This document shows, one piece after another, positions 22,361 to 32,093 of a DNA stretch of 64,000 nt (its first letter is position 1; the number at the start of each line of letters is the position of its first letter). The notes below the pieces were generated by a model. The model saw nothing but the letters and a program-made list of their open reading frames with translations, was not told the DNA's origin and searched no databases. The position numbers and the translations under genes were made by a program. The stretch is from Periplaneta americana. Lineage: Eukaryota; Arthropoda; Insecta; Blattodea; Blattidae. The stretch covers positions 106,176,334-106,240,333 of the forward strand of contig NC_091127.1 in assembly GCF_040183065.1 (NCBI RefSeq). The letters run 5' to 3'.

Positions 22361-22906
22361 GTGGTAATAATTTGTTACACTGGAGCGTCATTGCAGATTA
22401 ATCTGATAACATAAATTTTTATAAAATGATAACATAACGTGTTAAATATTTAGGCCTATATTATTTGGCCTGCAACAATTGTTATTGTAGCAGTCTGTAA
22501 ATGACGCAAACTTATGCTCAAAAGAATCTTAGAAACTAGAGAGAAAGTCAGATTATGCACCATAATCAAGTTCATAACGTAATGCCAATGCCTTTGCTGA
22601 AATATGATTCGGTAACAAAGACGTTGTTACAACAGCTAAGGAAAATCTAAATAAGTTAGTTATGACGAATTTTTTTAAAGATTAGTTACGTGCTATTTAC
22701 TAAAAATGATAATTTTATTTAACATAAAGTACTTAAAATTCCATTATTGAGCAATGTTGCTGTTAGTCAACTGTCCGAAGATAGGTTGGAACCTCATAAG
22801 GGACACTAACACGGTATCACTTATGAGGTAACAAAGCCAGGAGATTGTGAGGTAGTGCATACATTGCTGACTAGTAAGATATTTCATTAATAAGACTTTT
22901 GATGTA
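22361..22906. other. No gene seen
   Basis: AT-rich spacer. Confidence 0.45.
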
Positions 22907-23016
22907 TACAAGTAACTTTCGGCCCTGGACCCTGGACCCATATCACCTTCATATCACTGTCGCCGTTGATAAAGCGTCGTAAAATAAACCAATTAAAAGT
23001 AAAAAAAAAAAAAAAA
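22907..23016 (+). mobile_element. SINE-B 3' end with poly-A
   Basis: Contains AACTTTCGGCCCTGGACCCT, ATCACCTTCATATCA and AAGCGTCGTAAAATAA followed by a poly-A run at 23001-23016, matching the 3' half of the SINE at 48874-49128. The head is absent. Confidence 0.8.
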
Positions 23017-23110
23017 CCCATCCAGATAATCAGCCGAATCCACGTCCGAGCGCTTCTCCGGATCAGCAGGCGCACGCGTCTACTGCATTAGCTACGCCGT
23101 GCCGGTGGTC
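23017..23110 (-). mobile_element. SINE-A head, inverted, joined to SINE-B poly-A
   Basis: On the minus strand this reads CACGGCGTAGCTAATGCAG (A-box region) and GCCTGCTGATCCGGAG, then the ATTATCTGGATGGG body start. The usual B-box stretch (GGTTCGATTCCCGC) is shortened to GTGGATTCGGCTG, so the head carries a small deletion. It abuts the poly-A of the SINE-B fragment directly. Confidence 0.75.
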
Positions 23111-23470
23111 TGAGTATTATTAATTTGTGAAGTACGGTAACACAAAGGAGAACGTATGACGTCAAAGTAAACGATGGAATTTTGGTCTTAAAATATCGTG
23201 ATATAAGCTGTTTCGTTGGACATTACGATTGCATTTATTTCCTTCTACATCAGGGATGTCGAACCGCGCTCTCGAGCTGTGAACTGCAGAGCCTTCAACC
23301 CTCCCTTACCGTGCAACGGTTAAACACAGGTAGCAGGCAGTCCGGCCGAATGATCGTAAACAAAAGCGAAACTGCGGCGGCTGGTACTTTGATAACTTTT
23401 ATACATCTTATCAATTGATTAGGAACTCAGTTTTGATTTGCACTTGATGAACTCTGATAAACAAAGAATG

Positions 23471-23515
23471 TAGCCTACATGAGGATGAATTATGATGATA
23501 ATGATGATGATAATG

Positions 23516-23582
<67 letters not shown>

Positions 23583-23589
23583 CAACAAC
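23471..23589. repeat. (GAT)n/(AAT)n/(AAC)n microsatellite
   Basis: Trinucleotide run inside the hAT element; the poly-Asn ORF here is an artefact. Confidence 0.95.
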
Positions 23590-23866
23590 GGAGTTTTATC
23601 TACTTGGTCATTCCATGAATGTTGTTCGTTAGTGACGGAAACAAATCATAATAATAATGTTCTTAATATCATGTTTAAAATATCAACTTTGTGTGTATGT
23701 GTTGTAGCAGTGCAACTTCAAGTTCAGAAACGTAAACTGTTTTGATGTATAAAATTAAAAATTAATTACTTTTAGCGTGACTTGAAATTTTTTCATAGTT
23801 TTTGTTACAGATTCAAAAATATCTCCTCCTCGAGTTCACAAATTTTGTAGCTAGCACGAACCAAGC

Positions 23867-24172
23867 TTATTCTACTAACACCGATGATGATGGAAAGTTT
23901 TCTGAATTCAGTCTTGATTTTAATTCTTCTACAGCCTTTTTACGAGTGAAACCGGATAACTTTTCTGCTCCATAAGCTTCAGCATGACGTGTAGAATTAA
24001 AATGCCTTTTAATATTATGATGGCTAAAGTATCCAAGTTCTTTTCTACATATTAAGCAATGTGCAATGAAACGACGATTAAATAGTAGGTGGATAAATAA
24101 ATATTTATCTGTCCACTTACTATTTAATCGTCTTTCCATAGCCATACCAGCCGCCAGAGTTGATAAACACAC
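23867..24172 (-). CDS. hAT-type zinc-finger N-terminal domain (SPIN-DOC/BED-like), remnant ORF
   Basis: A 101-codon intact ORF. After a start at 24172 or the downstream Met in MAMERRLNSKW, it reads KWTDKYLFIH, then CLICRKELGYFSHHNIKRHF with a C-x2-C and a later H-x5-H (KRHFNSTRH), a DNA-binding zinc finger. It ends with EKLSGFTRKKAVEELKSRL, the usual helix after this finger in GTF2IRD2/ZBED-like hAT proteins. The catalytic RNase H-like domain that should follow is missing. Family by recollection of the zinc-finger spacing; whether it is expressed is unknown. Confidence 0.72.
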   Translation of the reverse strand: MCLSTLAAGMAMERRLNSKWTDKYLFIHLLFNRRFIAHCLICRKELGYFSHHNIKRHFNSTRHAEAYGAEKLSGFTRKKAVEELKSRLNSENFPSSSVLVE

Positions 24173-24392
24173 TGCGTACAGAGCACTGCTACAGCGAGCC
24201 CACTGACTGTCGTTTCAGCTCAGCTACGGTAGGAAACAGTATTAATCGTTTCACAGTTTGAGAGCGCTGTTCGACATCCGTGTTCTACATAATAATCTAG
24301 TCACACTTGAAGTGTGCCACTATCTTGTGGCAAAGTACCTGATGTTCGAGGATTCAGATCTCACGGTATGCGATAGATCGAGGTAAATTGTA

Positions 24393-25535
24393 CAGGATGT
24401 AAGGGGTATAAGTGCCATTATTTTAACTGATGATTATTCATGTCCTTACAATTATTTTCTAATTACAATATTTAACTAATTATTAAAGTTTACAATATTA
24501 GACGTTTTGCAACGTTGCTGGATTGTGAGGAAGGGGTTTAGAAGTATACAGTAGGCCTACAGCTCAAGCGGGGAGGAGGGGGTTTAGAAGTACACAGTAC
24601 AGGTCAAGCTGGTACAGACATACCAGTACAAAACAGATGCTCTGTTCTAATGCAGGAGTGGACCATGGAAATACTGTTGTTTACATAAAACGAGCAGCAA
24701 ATACAAACTTTCAATCTCATTAAGAGAACATTATGATAAATTTACATTTTATGTAACAATATTGCTCCATTTTAATTATGTCTAACAAATAAACAATAAT
24801 GGTTTTCTGCACAAAATGACACGAACTTTTTTCTAATACAACATTTTAATCTCTCCCGCTTCCGTAAAGCAGTATCATTTTAAACAAATTTCTGGTTGTT
24901 TGATTTTCGAAACGGGGTAAGAGACTTCTAGTTTCTAATAATCGTTGAGAAAGTGCTACAAAAGTTCGCCGATTAGGTAAACTTCTTTGAGGAAAATGTT
25001 GACGATACATCTTTCTTGCCTCACTTGAATTATGACGACTTACTTTCTCCATAAATTAATAACATATGTTATTCCTAAACTATGAATGACATTGTAAGTT
25101 GTTCATCGAATACCCTGTACTGAACTGTTATCGCTCGGCATTATACCTATGGACAGGGAGCTTGAACTCAGCTGACTCGTACTTACGTCTGTGCAGAGTA
25201 CTGCCTGTTGAACTCGTTGCCATGTCTTTCAAGCCAGAATACTAACAAATTTAAGCATGCATTTTTATTTAAGTTCACGAAAACGTAATAGAACACACAA
25301 ATATTTATTTAAACTAATATTAACGCTTTGCTAGATATACTGTACATACTGATGTAAATGTTTTCGTAATTTTAGTAACGATATGAGCAGTTAGAACGCA
25401 AATAAAATAAGGGAAGAAATATTTGTTTCTGGGAAAACTATCAAGTTTTGACCCTATGTTGTATGGGCATTTTTTGATCCTGTATACCGTCTCCGATCAC
25501 TGTGAAAGGACGGCACTTATACCCCTTACACTCTG
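24393..25535 (-). mobile_element. Mariner-like transposon remnant with HTH N-terminus
   Basis: The TIRs share ATGTAAGGGGTATAAGTGCC (left from 24398) with the inverted copy near 25530, one or two changes; the ends are CAGGA and CAGAG. TA at 24391-24392 and 25536-25537. It encodes the HTH fragment at 24846-25052. The catalytic part is missing. Confidence 0.8.
24846..25052 (-). pseudogene. Mariner-like transposase N-terminal HTH fragment
   Basis: 68 codons: NSSEARKMYRQHFPQRSLPN and RRTFVALSQRLLETRSLLP. This is the helix-turn-helix pattern of insect mariner-like transposases with the DUF4817 type N-terminus (EARRLYxxRFPxRxxP and TFxxxxQRLxETGS). The last residues (FENQTTRNLFKMILLYGSGR) read like the protein's C-terminal end, so N- and C-termini appear fused across a deletion of the catalytic core. 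Confidence 0.68.
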
Positions 25536-25537
25536 TA

Positions 25538-26727
25538 TAATTTACTTTCTTTAAAAGTGAATTAAAACCAGTGGACCCCATGTTACATATTCACTGTACG
25601 TAAACTAATCATCTCCTGAACCACAGTGTTGACTACGTGTTTTAATTTAAACTCTTTGACAACTGATTTAATTGAATTGGTTTATTGTGCGTTTTTGTTT
25701 TGGTGTAACATGATATACGGGTGTTCTTTTAATTGTAGTCCAAGGAAATAACTCTAAATAGTAATATAATTCACACCAAGATAAAAGGACTGAATTACGT
25801 GAAACTCATTTTTTCTATTTATCTCTATTTTAATTTCAGGATGTTAATCGGTTCAACAGAAGTTTAAAAATTGCAATTATTGGACTGTGTTAAGGATGGT
25901 TTAATGTTATTTTATAGGTATTCTGTGTTATTGTAACACTGGGACAGAACATGGAACCGTTGTGTTGTATTGTGAATCTGTGAAGATAGGAACATTTACA
26001 AAGTATCTTCCCAAGGAAGCATTCTCTTTATTTGAGTGTTGCCTCTTTCATCCTTCAACTTCAAAGGGCAAACAAAATGTGCTCATGTGAGATTCAGTGT
26101 GCTTTCTGTTTCCACGTCCTCCTTCCGCGATACCCGTACACGATTATCAGCTTCTTCACGTCCGAATTGGATAGATGTCGACTTAAGCCGAAGGTCGATC
26201 CTTTCTCCTTGTCACAAAAGCAAACATTTGCATTACTTCTTCGATACAAAATATTGACATTAATTCTTTTTTAATATTTACTCGAGTCAGGTTTTATCTA
26301 TTAGACCTATGTCTTTTAAGAGAATTTTAAATTAATGTCACGAAAGAACATCACCAGAGCTCCAATCAATTGTGGGTCAGGCACTATTCATACTCTTAAT
26401 TACACATTCCTTTCCAATGGCAAAGGATCAATTTCTTAAGTGGGATTATTGTCGTCATTTGGAATAATTTCCTTGGAATTAATAACAATTAATGATGTAA
26501 TTAAAAATATTAATTTCACTCACCAAAATGAATTCTTCAATCAGTACCTACCTGGATTGTGAAACGTTCTGTAAATTAAGGACCTTGTATTAGTCAAGTG
26601 TAGTCTATAGAATTTGGAACATAAGCGCGCGAGGACTAGATCCCCAGCTGACACAGTACTACTGCTTCCATGTCCGTCCCAGAATATGTGGAGTAGAAAG
26701 ACGAAATAAGATATCTGCGCAAGTGGT
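25538..26727. other. No gene seen
   Basis: Includes two overlapping ORFs at 26032-26274 without any recognised motif. Nothing else supports a gene. Confidence 0.45.
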
Positions 26728-26741
26728 ATTTATTTATTTGT

Positions 26742-26812
<71 letters not shown>
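26728..26812. repeat. (TTTA)n microsatellite
   Basis: Tetranucleotide run adjoining the repeat end that follows; probably the tail of that repeat. Confidence 0.95.
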
Positions 26813-26896
26813 TCATAACAGATAAAGCCCAATTACAATGTTCAAGACTGACAAAGTAATTTATAAAACATAAACAAGGAAAAGAAAACATACTCT
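26813..26896 (-). repeat. Interspersed repeat 3' end, copy 1
   Basis: GCCCAATTACAATGTTCAAG and its surroundings (about 84 bp) recur at 63574-63657 with few changes, in both cases just after a (TTTA)n run. A minus-strand retroelement with that run as its 3' tail would explain it. Confidence 0.7.
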
Positions 26897-28070
26897 TATT
26901 AAAAACTGAAACAAAATGGAAACAGAAAGAGGGGAAAAAAGAGAAATTGAAAATAAGGCGTGAAAGTAAGCTTCAAATTAACTAACAATATTCTGTAAAT
27001 ATGATAACAAATAATTCTGTATTTAGAGAAATCCATATTGAAAATATCTACATTCGGATGAGGATGTAATTTATTGTAGCCTATAATTGTAACATTTGGA
27101 AAACTGGGGAATTTTTGTGCGATTCAGTATTTGCCCTTGGTATGAAAAATAAATTTCGAAATTTTGTATTAAGCTTAGGTGTATATAATATTATAGCCTA
27201 TAATAAAATAAACCAACACAGTCCAACTTAGGCCTATTATTAATAATTTTATAAAGAAAGTTTAAAGATTGACAATTTCGTCTAATTTTCAAACTAGTGA
27301 AATGAAAATGTTGAAGCAGTGTAGCATAACTCTCATAAGTAGGATAATTATTATAAAGTCTATAATATAACCATTTTAGAAATTTATTTTTAATTTTTTC
27401 TAGTAATAGATTTATGTGGGAGGGCTAGGGCCAATGACAGTTCTGGGGGAGGCATTGTTTGAACGAAGCGAGCAATCACTTGCAGGATTGCTGTCTGAAC
27501 TCTACTCTACCTTCTACCACGAGCATCTTACCCCTTAGCGGACTCGACCTGATGCTGCCCGCAATACCCTCAAGCACAGATAGACTCCGCCCCCATATGC
27601 GCGAAGTTACTCCACAGATTACTGGGACCATGATACCGTTACAAGTATCCCTATTGATAGCGAAAGTCATACTCTGACATATCTCCTTGCGGTTCGTTTG
27701 TTCGTCTGCTTGTCCATCTCTCTACGCCTTCCTGCGAAGTACTATGGATGTTTTGTGCACTTTCAAGATTTACGAGTCAGTTTATTAGATGAGCACGCAC
27801 ATAAAGTTTACTATAAAAATTCCAAAGAAAAAATATGGAATTAATAAAAATCGTACATTTATTTATCGTTATTATAGAAGCCGAAAATGTGCATATTCGT
27901 TGAAATTTTGGAATGTAATCTTTGCGCAGAGGTTCTCCCCTAGATAAGTTGCTACCAAATCTATAGAATTTCCACTCATCACGTGTCCAGTTCTCATGAA
28001 CTGCCTTTGGAACCAGAAAAATCTGACACTACAAAATTGTAAATGCCACTTCATATATAACATATAGTCG
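26897..28070. other. No gene seen
   Basis: AT-rich to about 27410, then a richer stretch (27420-27720) with overlapping ORFs on both strands (27459-27677 and 27476-27670) that I do not recognise. Part may belong to the repeat at 26813. Confidence 0.4.
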
Positions 28071-28250
28071 ATCTGGGTACCGTAGTCGGTATAGCGCTTG
28101 TCTTCTGTACTCGAGGTTGCGGGTTCCCGGCCCAGGTCGATGGCATTAAATGTGTTTAAATGCGACAGGCCCACGTCAGTAGATTTACTGGCATGTAAAT
28201 GAACTCCTGCGGGACAAAATTTCGGCACACTGGCGACGCTGATGTAACCG
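28071..28250 (+). mobile_element. tRNA-derived SINE (SINE-D)
   Basis: The head has GTACCGTAGTCGGTATAGCG (A box) and GGTTGCGGGTTCCCGG (B-box position). The body has TTTAAATGCGACAGGCC, TACTGGCATGTAAATGAACT and a GGCGACGCTGATGTAACC end. I recall this body as a frequent cockroach SINE. The long minus-strand ORF across it (27872-28333) is not a gene. Confidence 0.78.
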
Positions 28251-28944
28251 GCTCGAGAGAAATGGCTGATTGCTATACAAGCAGATATGTAAAAATAATC
28301 TGAACAGTTAATATTTTGAATCTTTTTTTGCAAGTTAAACCGTTTAATTTAAATTGAATAATAGCGAAAATCGTTGAAATAAATCCTGCAACGCAGCAGA
28401 GTAAGCAGAGGGGGAAGACGGTAAGGAGTGCAGTCAGCAGCCTACATGTTTCCAAATTCAACTATTTCTTCTAAAACGGTGAATGTTAGTGAAAAAAAAT
28501 TAGATTTTTCAAATCGCTCATGATCTAGCACTAGTTTCATTTTGGTGCAGAGACTACCATCCACTCTGTATATGCTACTTGTGGACAGTCGTGCGAAATT
28601 TTTGCCTACATACAGGTGGACTATCATTAAGACTCTCTCCAAATTTTAATTCCGTGTCTGTACACAGAAATCAACAATTGAAAAACCGTATTCATACACA
28701 TAGGCCTACGATATGGCAGTATGGAAAACATTTTTTTCCTGTTATTTCGCATTTTATTAATGTTTAAGAGTGTCTTTCAGTAGCAATTGCATTATATGTT
28801 GTGATTCCCAACCCTATTTGACACTGGTTCCACTGCGAAGTACGCAATCCGGCCAAACCAATAAAATACAGCTTAAAAGTTTCATTGAAATAAATATTGT
28901 CTGGGAAATTTCTATTTCAAAACATCGGCCGTACTGTATGTAAC
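28251..28944. other. No gene seen
   Basis: No recognised motif. Confidence 0.45.
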
Positions 28945-29500
28945 AGTAAAGGTAAGCGTTCACTACATCGTATCGCACTCCTCGGACGAATAACACGCAA
29001 CGGATATTTTAAGTGCAGTGCGTTCACTGTAACGGTTCTATCTTATCGTCTCATCAGAATCCCTATCAGCTGTTTAAAACATGACGTACGATATTGACAT
29101 TGCTGAAAACAGAGGAGTTTTGAGGTTAGGTCTAATAATCATGAGTGTTAGCAAATAAGTCTTGTAATTGTTTCATGCTTCTTAATTGAAGAAGAAACGA
29201 AAGAGATATTGGTTACATAATATAGGCTACATGTAAGAAACTACTTGATTACTATAATGGGAATGCCTCAAATTATATAACTCTTCGCAGTTTTCTACAA
29301 GCGAAATAAGTTTTCCGTCTGCCATTTTGGCTCGATACTGGACATACCACAACATAATAGTAACAGTTGAGCAATTAAAATTGATTTATTAAAGAAGGCC
29401 ATGATCGCACGCATCGGAAAAGTTGCTCATCCGAGATACGTGGACAGATTTACCGAGAGCCGATGCGTGCGATACGATGTAGTGAACGCGGTTACATAAC
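28945..29500. mobile_element. Candidate MITE or fold-back element with 23-bp inverted repeats
   Basis: A perfect 23-bp inverted repeat starting GCGTTCACTACATCGTATCG at 28956-28978 matches inverted sequence at 29467-29489. Short flanking homology (GTAAGCG and GTAACCGCG) extends it outward. Further copies of a CGCACGCATCGG-type motif occur at about 29405, 29460 and 29528. No ORF. The boundary and TSD could not be fixed. Confidence 0.55.
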
Positions 29501-30377
29501 AATTACAGCGAAGATAGTCTTTTTTCCGATCCGTGCGATCCGTTCGACCTTTATAGTGCGTCATTGACGCTGCATGGGAGGCAACGAGGTCAGGGTCTCA
29601 AATATGCCTAAGGCAAAGGTTATTTGTTCGTTGTTAAAGTGATATTCAGTGTTTATACGCCTTCATGCCGAAACCACGTCGCAGAAGTCCCACTGTGTGC
29701 GCTTTCAGTGTGAGGTTGAAAGAGTCCAAATGGGGCGGAGGACAAGCCTGACAAGAATATGGAACTACTTGGTAGTTATGACTCCATTTAAACAGCATGA
29801 GTTGATTCAAGTCCCTGTGAAATGTGGAGTCGATTCGGCCGGTGATTGATTGCGGATGCGTGAGACAGCCCCGGCGCGTTACCTTCGAGAGCCATATCCG
29901 GTTCTTCAACATCCCCGTGAACCCCGCCACAACCGCTTTTATTGACCTCAACCCCGCCCGCACAAATCATTCATACGCAGCCGTTTAGCGGGCTGCAGGC
30001 GCAAGGGGCAACATGATTAAACCGTCCGTAACAAAGTCGCGGATATCGACCAAGTACCAATTTCCTTTTATCTTCTTTCTCTCTTCTTTTCCTTCTTGTC
30101 TTCATTTCTGCCTTCTTCCTCTACTTTTATCTTTCTTCCTTTCTCTCTATTCTTTCTCTCTGTTGCTCAATGTCCTTTCTTTTAATTTTATTTTACTTAT
30201 TTTAGTCCTCCTCTGCTTTCCTCCCTATTCTTCTTCCCTAGTTGCTTAATTTCTTATTTTCTCTCCACTCTTCTGTTTTTAATTTTTCTACATTTTTCAT
30301 ATTTAATTTTATTAATTAATTTTTTCCCCTTATGTCTTCTCATATCTCTTTGTTCCTTTTTTCTTGTCATATCTTCC
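29501..30377. other. No gene seen; pyrimidine-rich from 30055
   Basis: 29640-30000 is GC-richer, with ORFs on both strands that match nothing known to me. 30055-30377 is pyrimidine-rich on the plus strand. Confidence 0.4.
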
Positions 30378-30781
30378 TGTATTTATTTTTTTCTTCCCTT
30401 TATATGTACCTTTTTATACAGGATAATCCGTTTGGATGTGGATAAAATAAAAACACCGTAAAACATTTACTACTGAACTTTATTTGTTGAAACTTTGTGC
30501 ATACAACACTGAAAGATGGGAGATTCCTCAGAGCTCAACATGACCCCCATTGCGCACCCTGCACAACTCATAACGGTGATGTATTTATTTTTTTCTTCCC
30601 TTTATACCTTTTTATACAGAGTGATCCGTTTGGGTATGGATAAAATAAAAACACCGTAAAACATTTACCTACTACTGAACTTTGTTTGTTGAAGCTTTGT
30701 GCATACAACACTGAAAGTTGGGAGATTCCTCAGAGCTCAACATGACCCTCATTGCGCATCCTTCACAACTCATAACGGTGA
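30378..30781. repeat. Tandem duplication, about 202-bp unit, across a transposon end
   Basis: TGTATTTATTTTTTTCTTCC at 30378 recurs at 30580, and everything between, through CACAACTCATAACGGTGATG, is repeated. Each unit carries flanking DNA, the TIR and the adjacent 150 bp of the mariner-like element. Confidence 0.9.
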
Positions 30782-31356
30782 TGCAAATTCAGCCCATGTC
30801 CGTTGTAACATAAGAGGGGTGATTTGTTGAAAAGCGTGAGTAATTTTTACTCTCAGATCAGCAATGTTCCTAAGTTTCTGTGAATACACAATGTCTTTAA
30901 CAAAACCCCACACGAAGACGTCAGGAGGGGTTAGATCTTGGGAGTTTGGGGGCCAAGCCAAGAGATAGCTGCCTCTCGTACTGGGTTTCGCTTGCGAACT
31001 CCTGCATTCTTTTTTAACACAGAACCTATTTCTACAAATGTTCGATACCACAACATTATGGAATCGTATTTAGGTACATTAAGCACAACATACTCACGTC
31101 GAAATTTCCTTTGGACTCTTTTAACACTCTCAAATTTAGCATACCAAAGAACACATTGCGCCCGCTGTTGATTTGTAGCAGTCATTTTATTCATCTACGA
31201 TTTTCATTTGTCCTATCAGGGTATGCATTGTTGATTGGCATTATATGGAAACTCCCATATTTTAATCATAATATAAGCAGCAAGAAATTTTTCATACTCT
31301 CATAATAGCTTTAAAATAATAAATTAATATTATCCATACCCAAACAGATCAGACTG
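30419..31356 (-). mobile_element. Mariner-like deletion derivative with duplicated end
   Basis: Left TIR copies are CAGGATAATCCGTTTGG (30419) and CAGAGTGATCCGTTTGG (30617). The right TIR, read inward from 31356, is CAGTCTGATCTGTTTGG. TA occurs at 30417-30418 and 31357-31358. On the minus strand 31194-31020 encodes the N-terminal HTH (QQRAQCVLWYAKFESVKRVQ and RKFRREY). 31000-30770 encodes the C-terminal part (WPPNSQDLTPPDVFVWGFVK and LRVKITHAFQQITPLMLQRT). The core with the first two catalytic residues is deleted and the two parts are in different frames. Confidence 0.85.
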
Positions 31357-31377
31357 TATATTTGTTTTTCTCTCACT

Positions 31378-31612
31378 ATTTGTGGGTCTCTATCACTACG
31401 ATATGGCACATCCTCAGGTTACGGATAGAGGAGACGGCATCCAGATATGGAGGGTAGCTGCGGATATATTGAATAAGCAGTCGCAACAACCGATAAAGGA
31501 TGGTCCTCCAGTTTGGGAGTTCGGCGAAGGCTAACAACTCATTACTATATAACAGAGATTGTTACAAAATCACAATATAAGCCTCGAAATGGGACTGATT
31601 CCAACAGAATTG
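31378..31612 (+). mobile_element. LINE-A copy, 5' region
   Basis: TGTGGGTCTCTATCACTACG onward matches, in opposite orientation, the 5' end of the fuller LINE-A copy (around 47870-47935). It breaks at the TIR element at 31613 and resumes after 32093. Confidence 0.8.
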
Positions 31613-32093
31613 CCGTATTTACCCGTGTAATGGACGCTCCGCATAATGGACGCACCCCAATTATTCACGTTAAAATTAAAAAAAAAAATCCCAAGTAATA
31701 GACGCATCTTAATGAATGAGAGGGAACTGTCATATAGCCTAACATATATGTTCGCTATACAAATTAGATAGGATTGAATTTTAATACACAAAGTTATAAG
31801 ACAGCAAGAGCAACCACTTATAGGTACAAATAACTGTTCTTTTTTTCCAAGATAGGATACTTTTCAAATTATCGCTCTCGCTATTAAAGGAAACCTTTTT
31901 ATATATCGATATAAATTAGTTCCGGCCCATATATCGTTACGTATTCTGTCGATTAATTCAGCATTCGAGCTGGCGCACCTTTAATACGTGTTTTTTTTTT
32001 TTCACCAAAATGTTTTCCTCGCATAAAAGACGCAGCCTAGTTTTTTGTTACAAAAATCGGAAAAAAGTGCGTCTGTTACGCGGGTAAATACGG
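31613..32093. mobile_element. Non-autonomous TIR element inside LINE-A
   Basis: The ends are CCGTATTTACCCGTGTAATG and the inverted CCGTATTTACCCGCGTAACA. Inside, GGACGC-type repeats recur near both ends (TAATGGACGC twice, AGACGC three times). No ORF. The flanking dinucleotides are TG and TA, so the TSD is not clean. Probably a pogo/Tc1-mariner-like MITE, by inference from TIR style. Confidence 0.72.

Larger units (their letters stand above)
23251..24282 (-). mobile_element. hAT transposon, internally deleted
   Basis: The TIRs are CAGGGATGTCGAACCGCGCT and the inverted CACGGATGTCGAACAGCGCT. The flanking 8-bp TSD is exact: TTCTACAT at 23243-23250 and 24283-24290. It carries one zinc-finger ORF on the minus strand, a (AAT)n run at about 23515-23579, and no catalytic domain. 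An 8-bp TSD with short TIRs is diagnostic of hAT. Confidence 0.92.

Noticed and set aside
27459..27677. ORFs on both strands of a GC-richer stretch
   Set aside because: No recognised motif, mutually overlapping, no upstream or splice context.
29646..29963. 105-codon minus-strand ORF
   Set aside because: No recognised domain; overlapping ORFs on the other strand; GC-richer DNA alone explains it.
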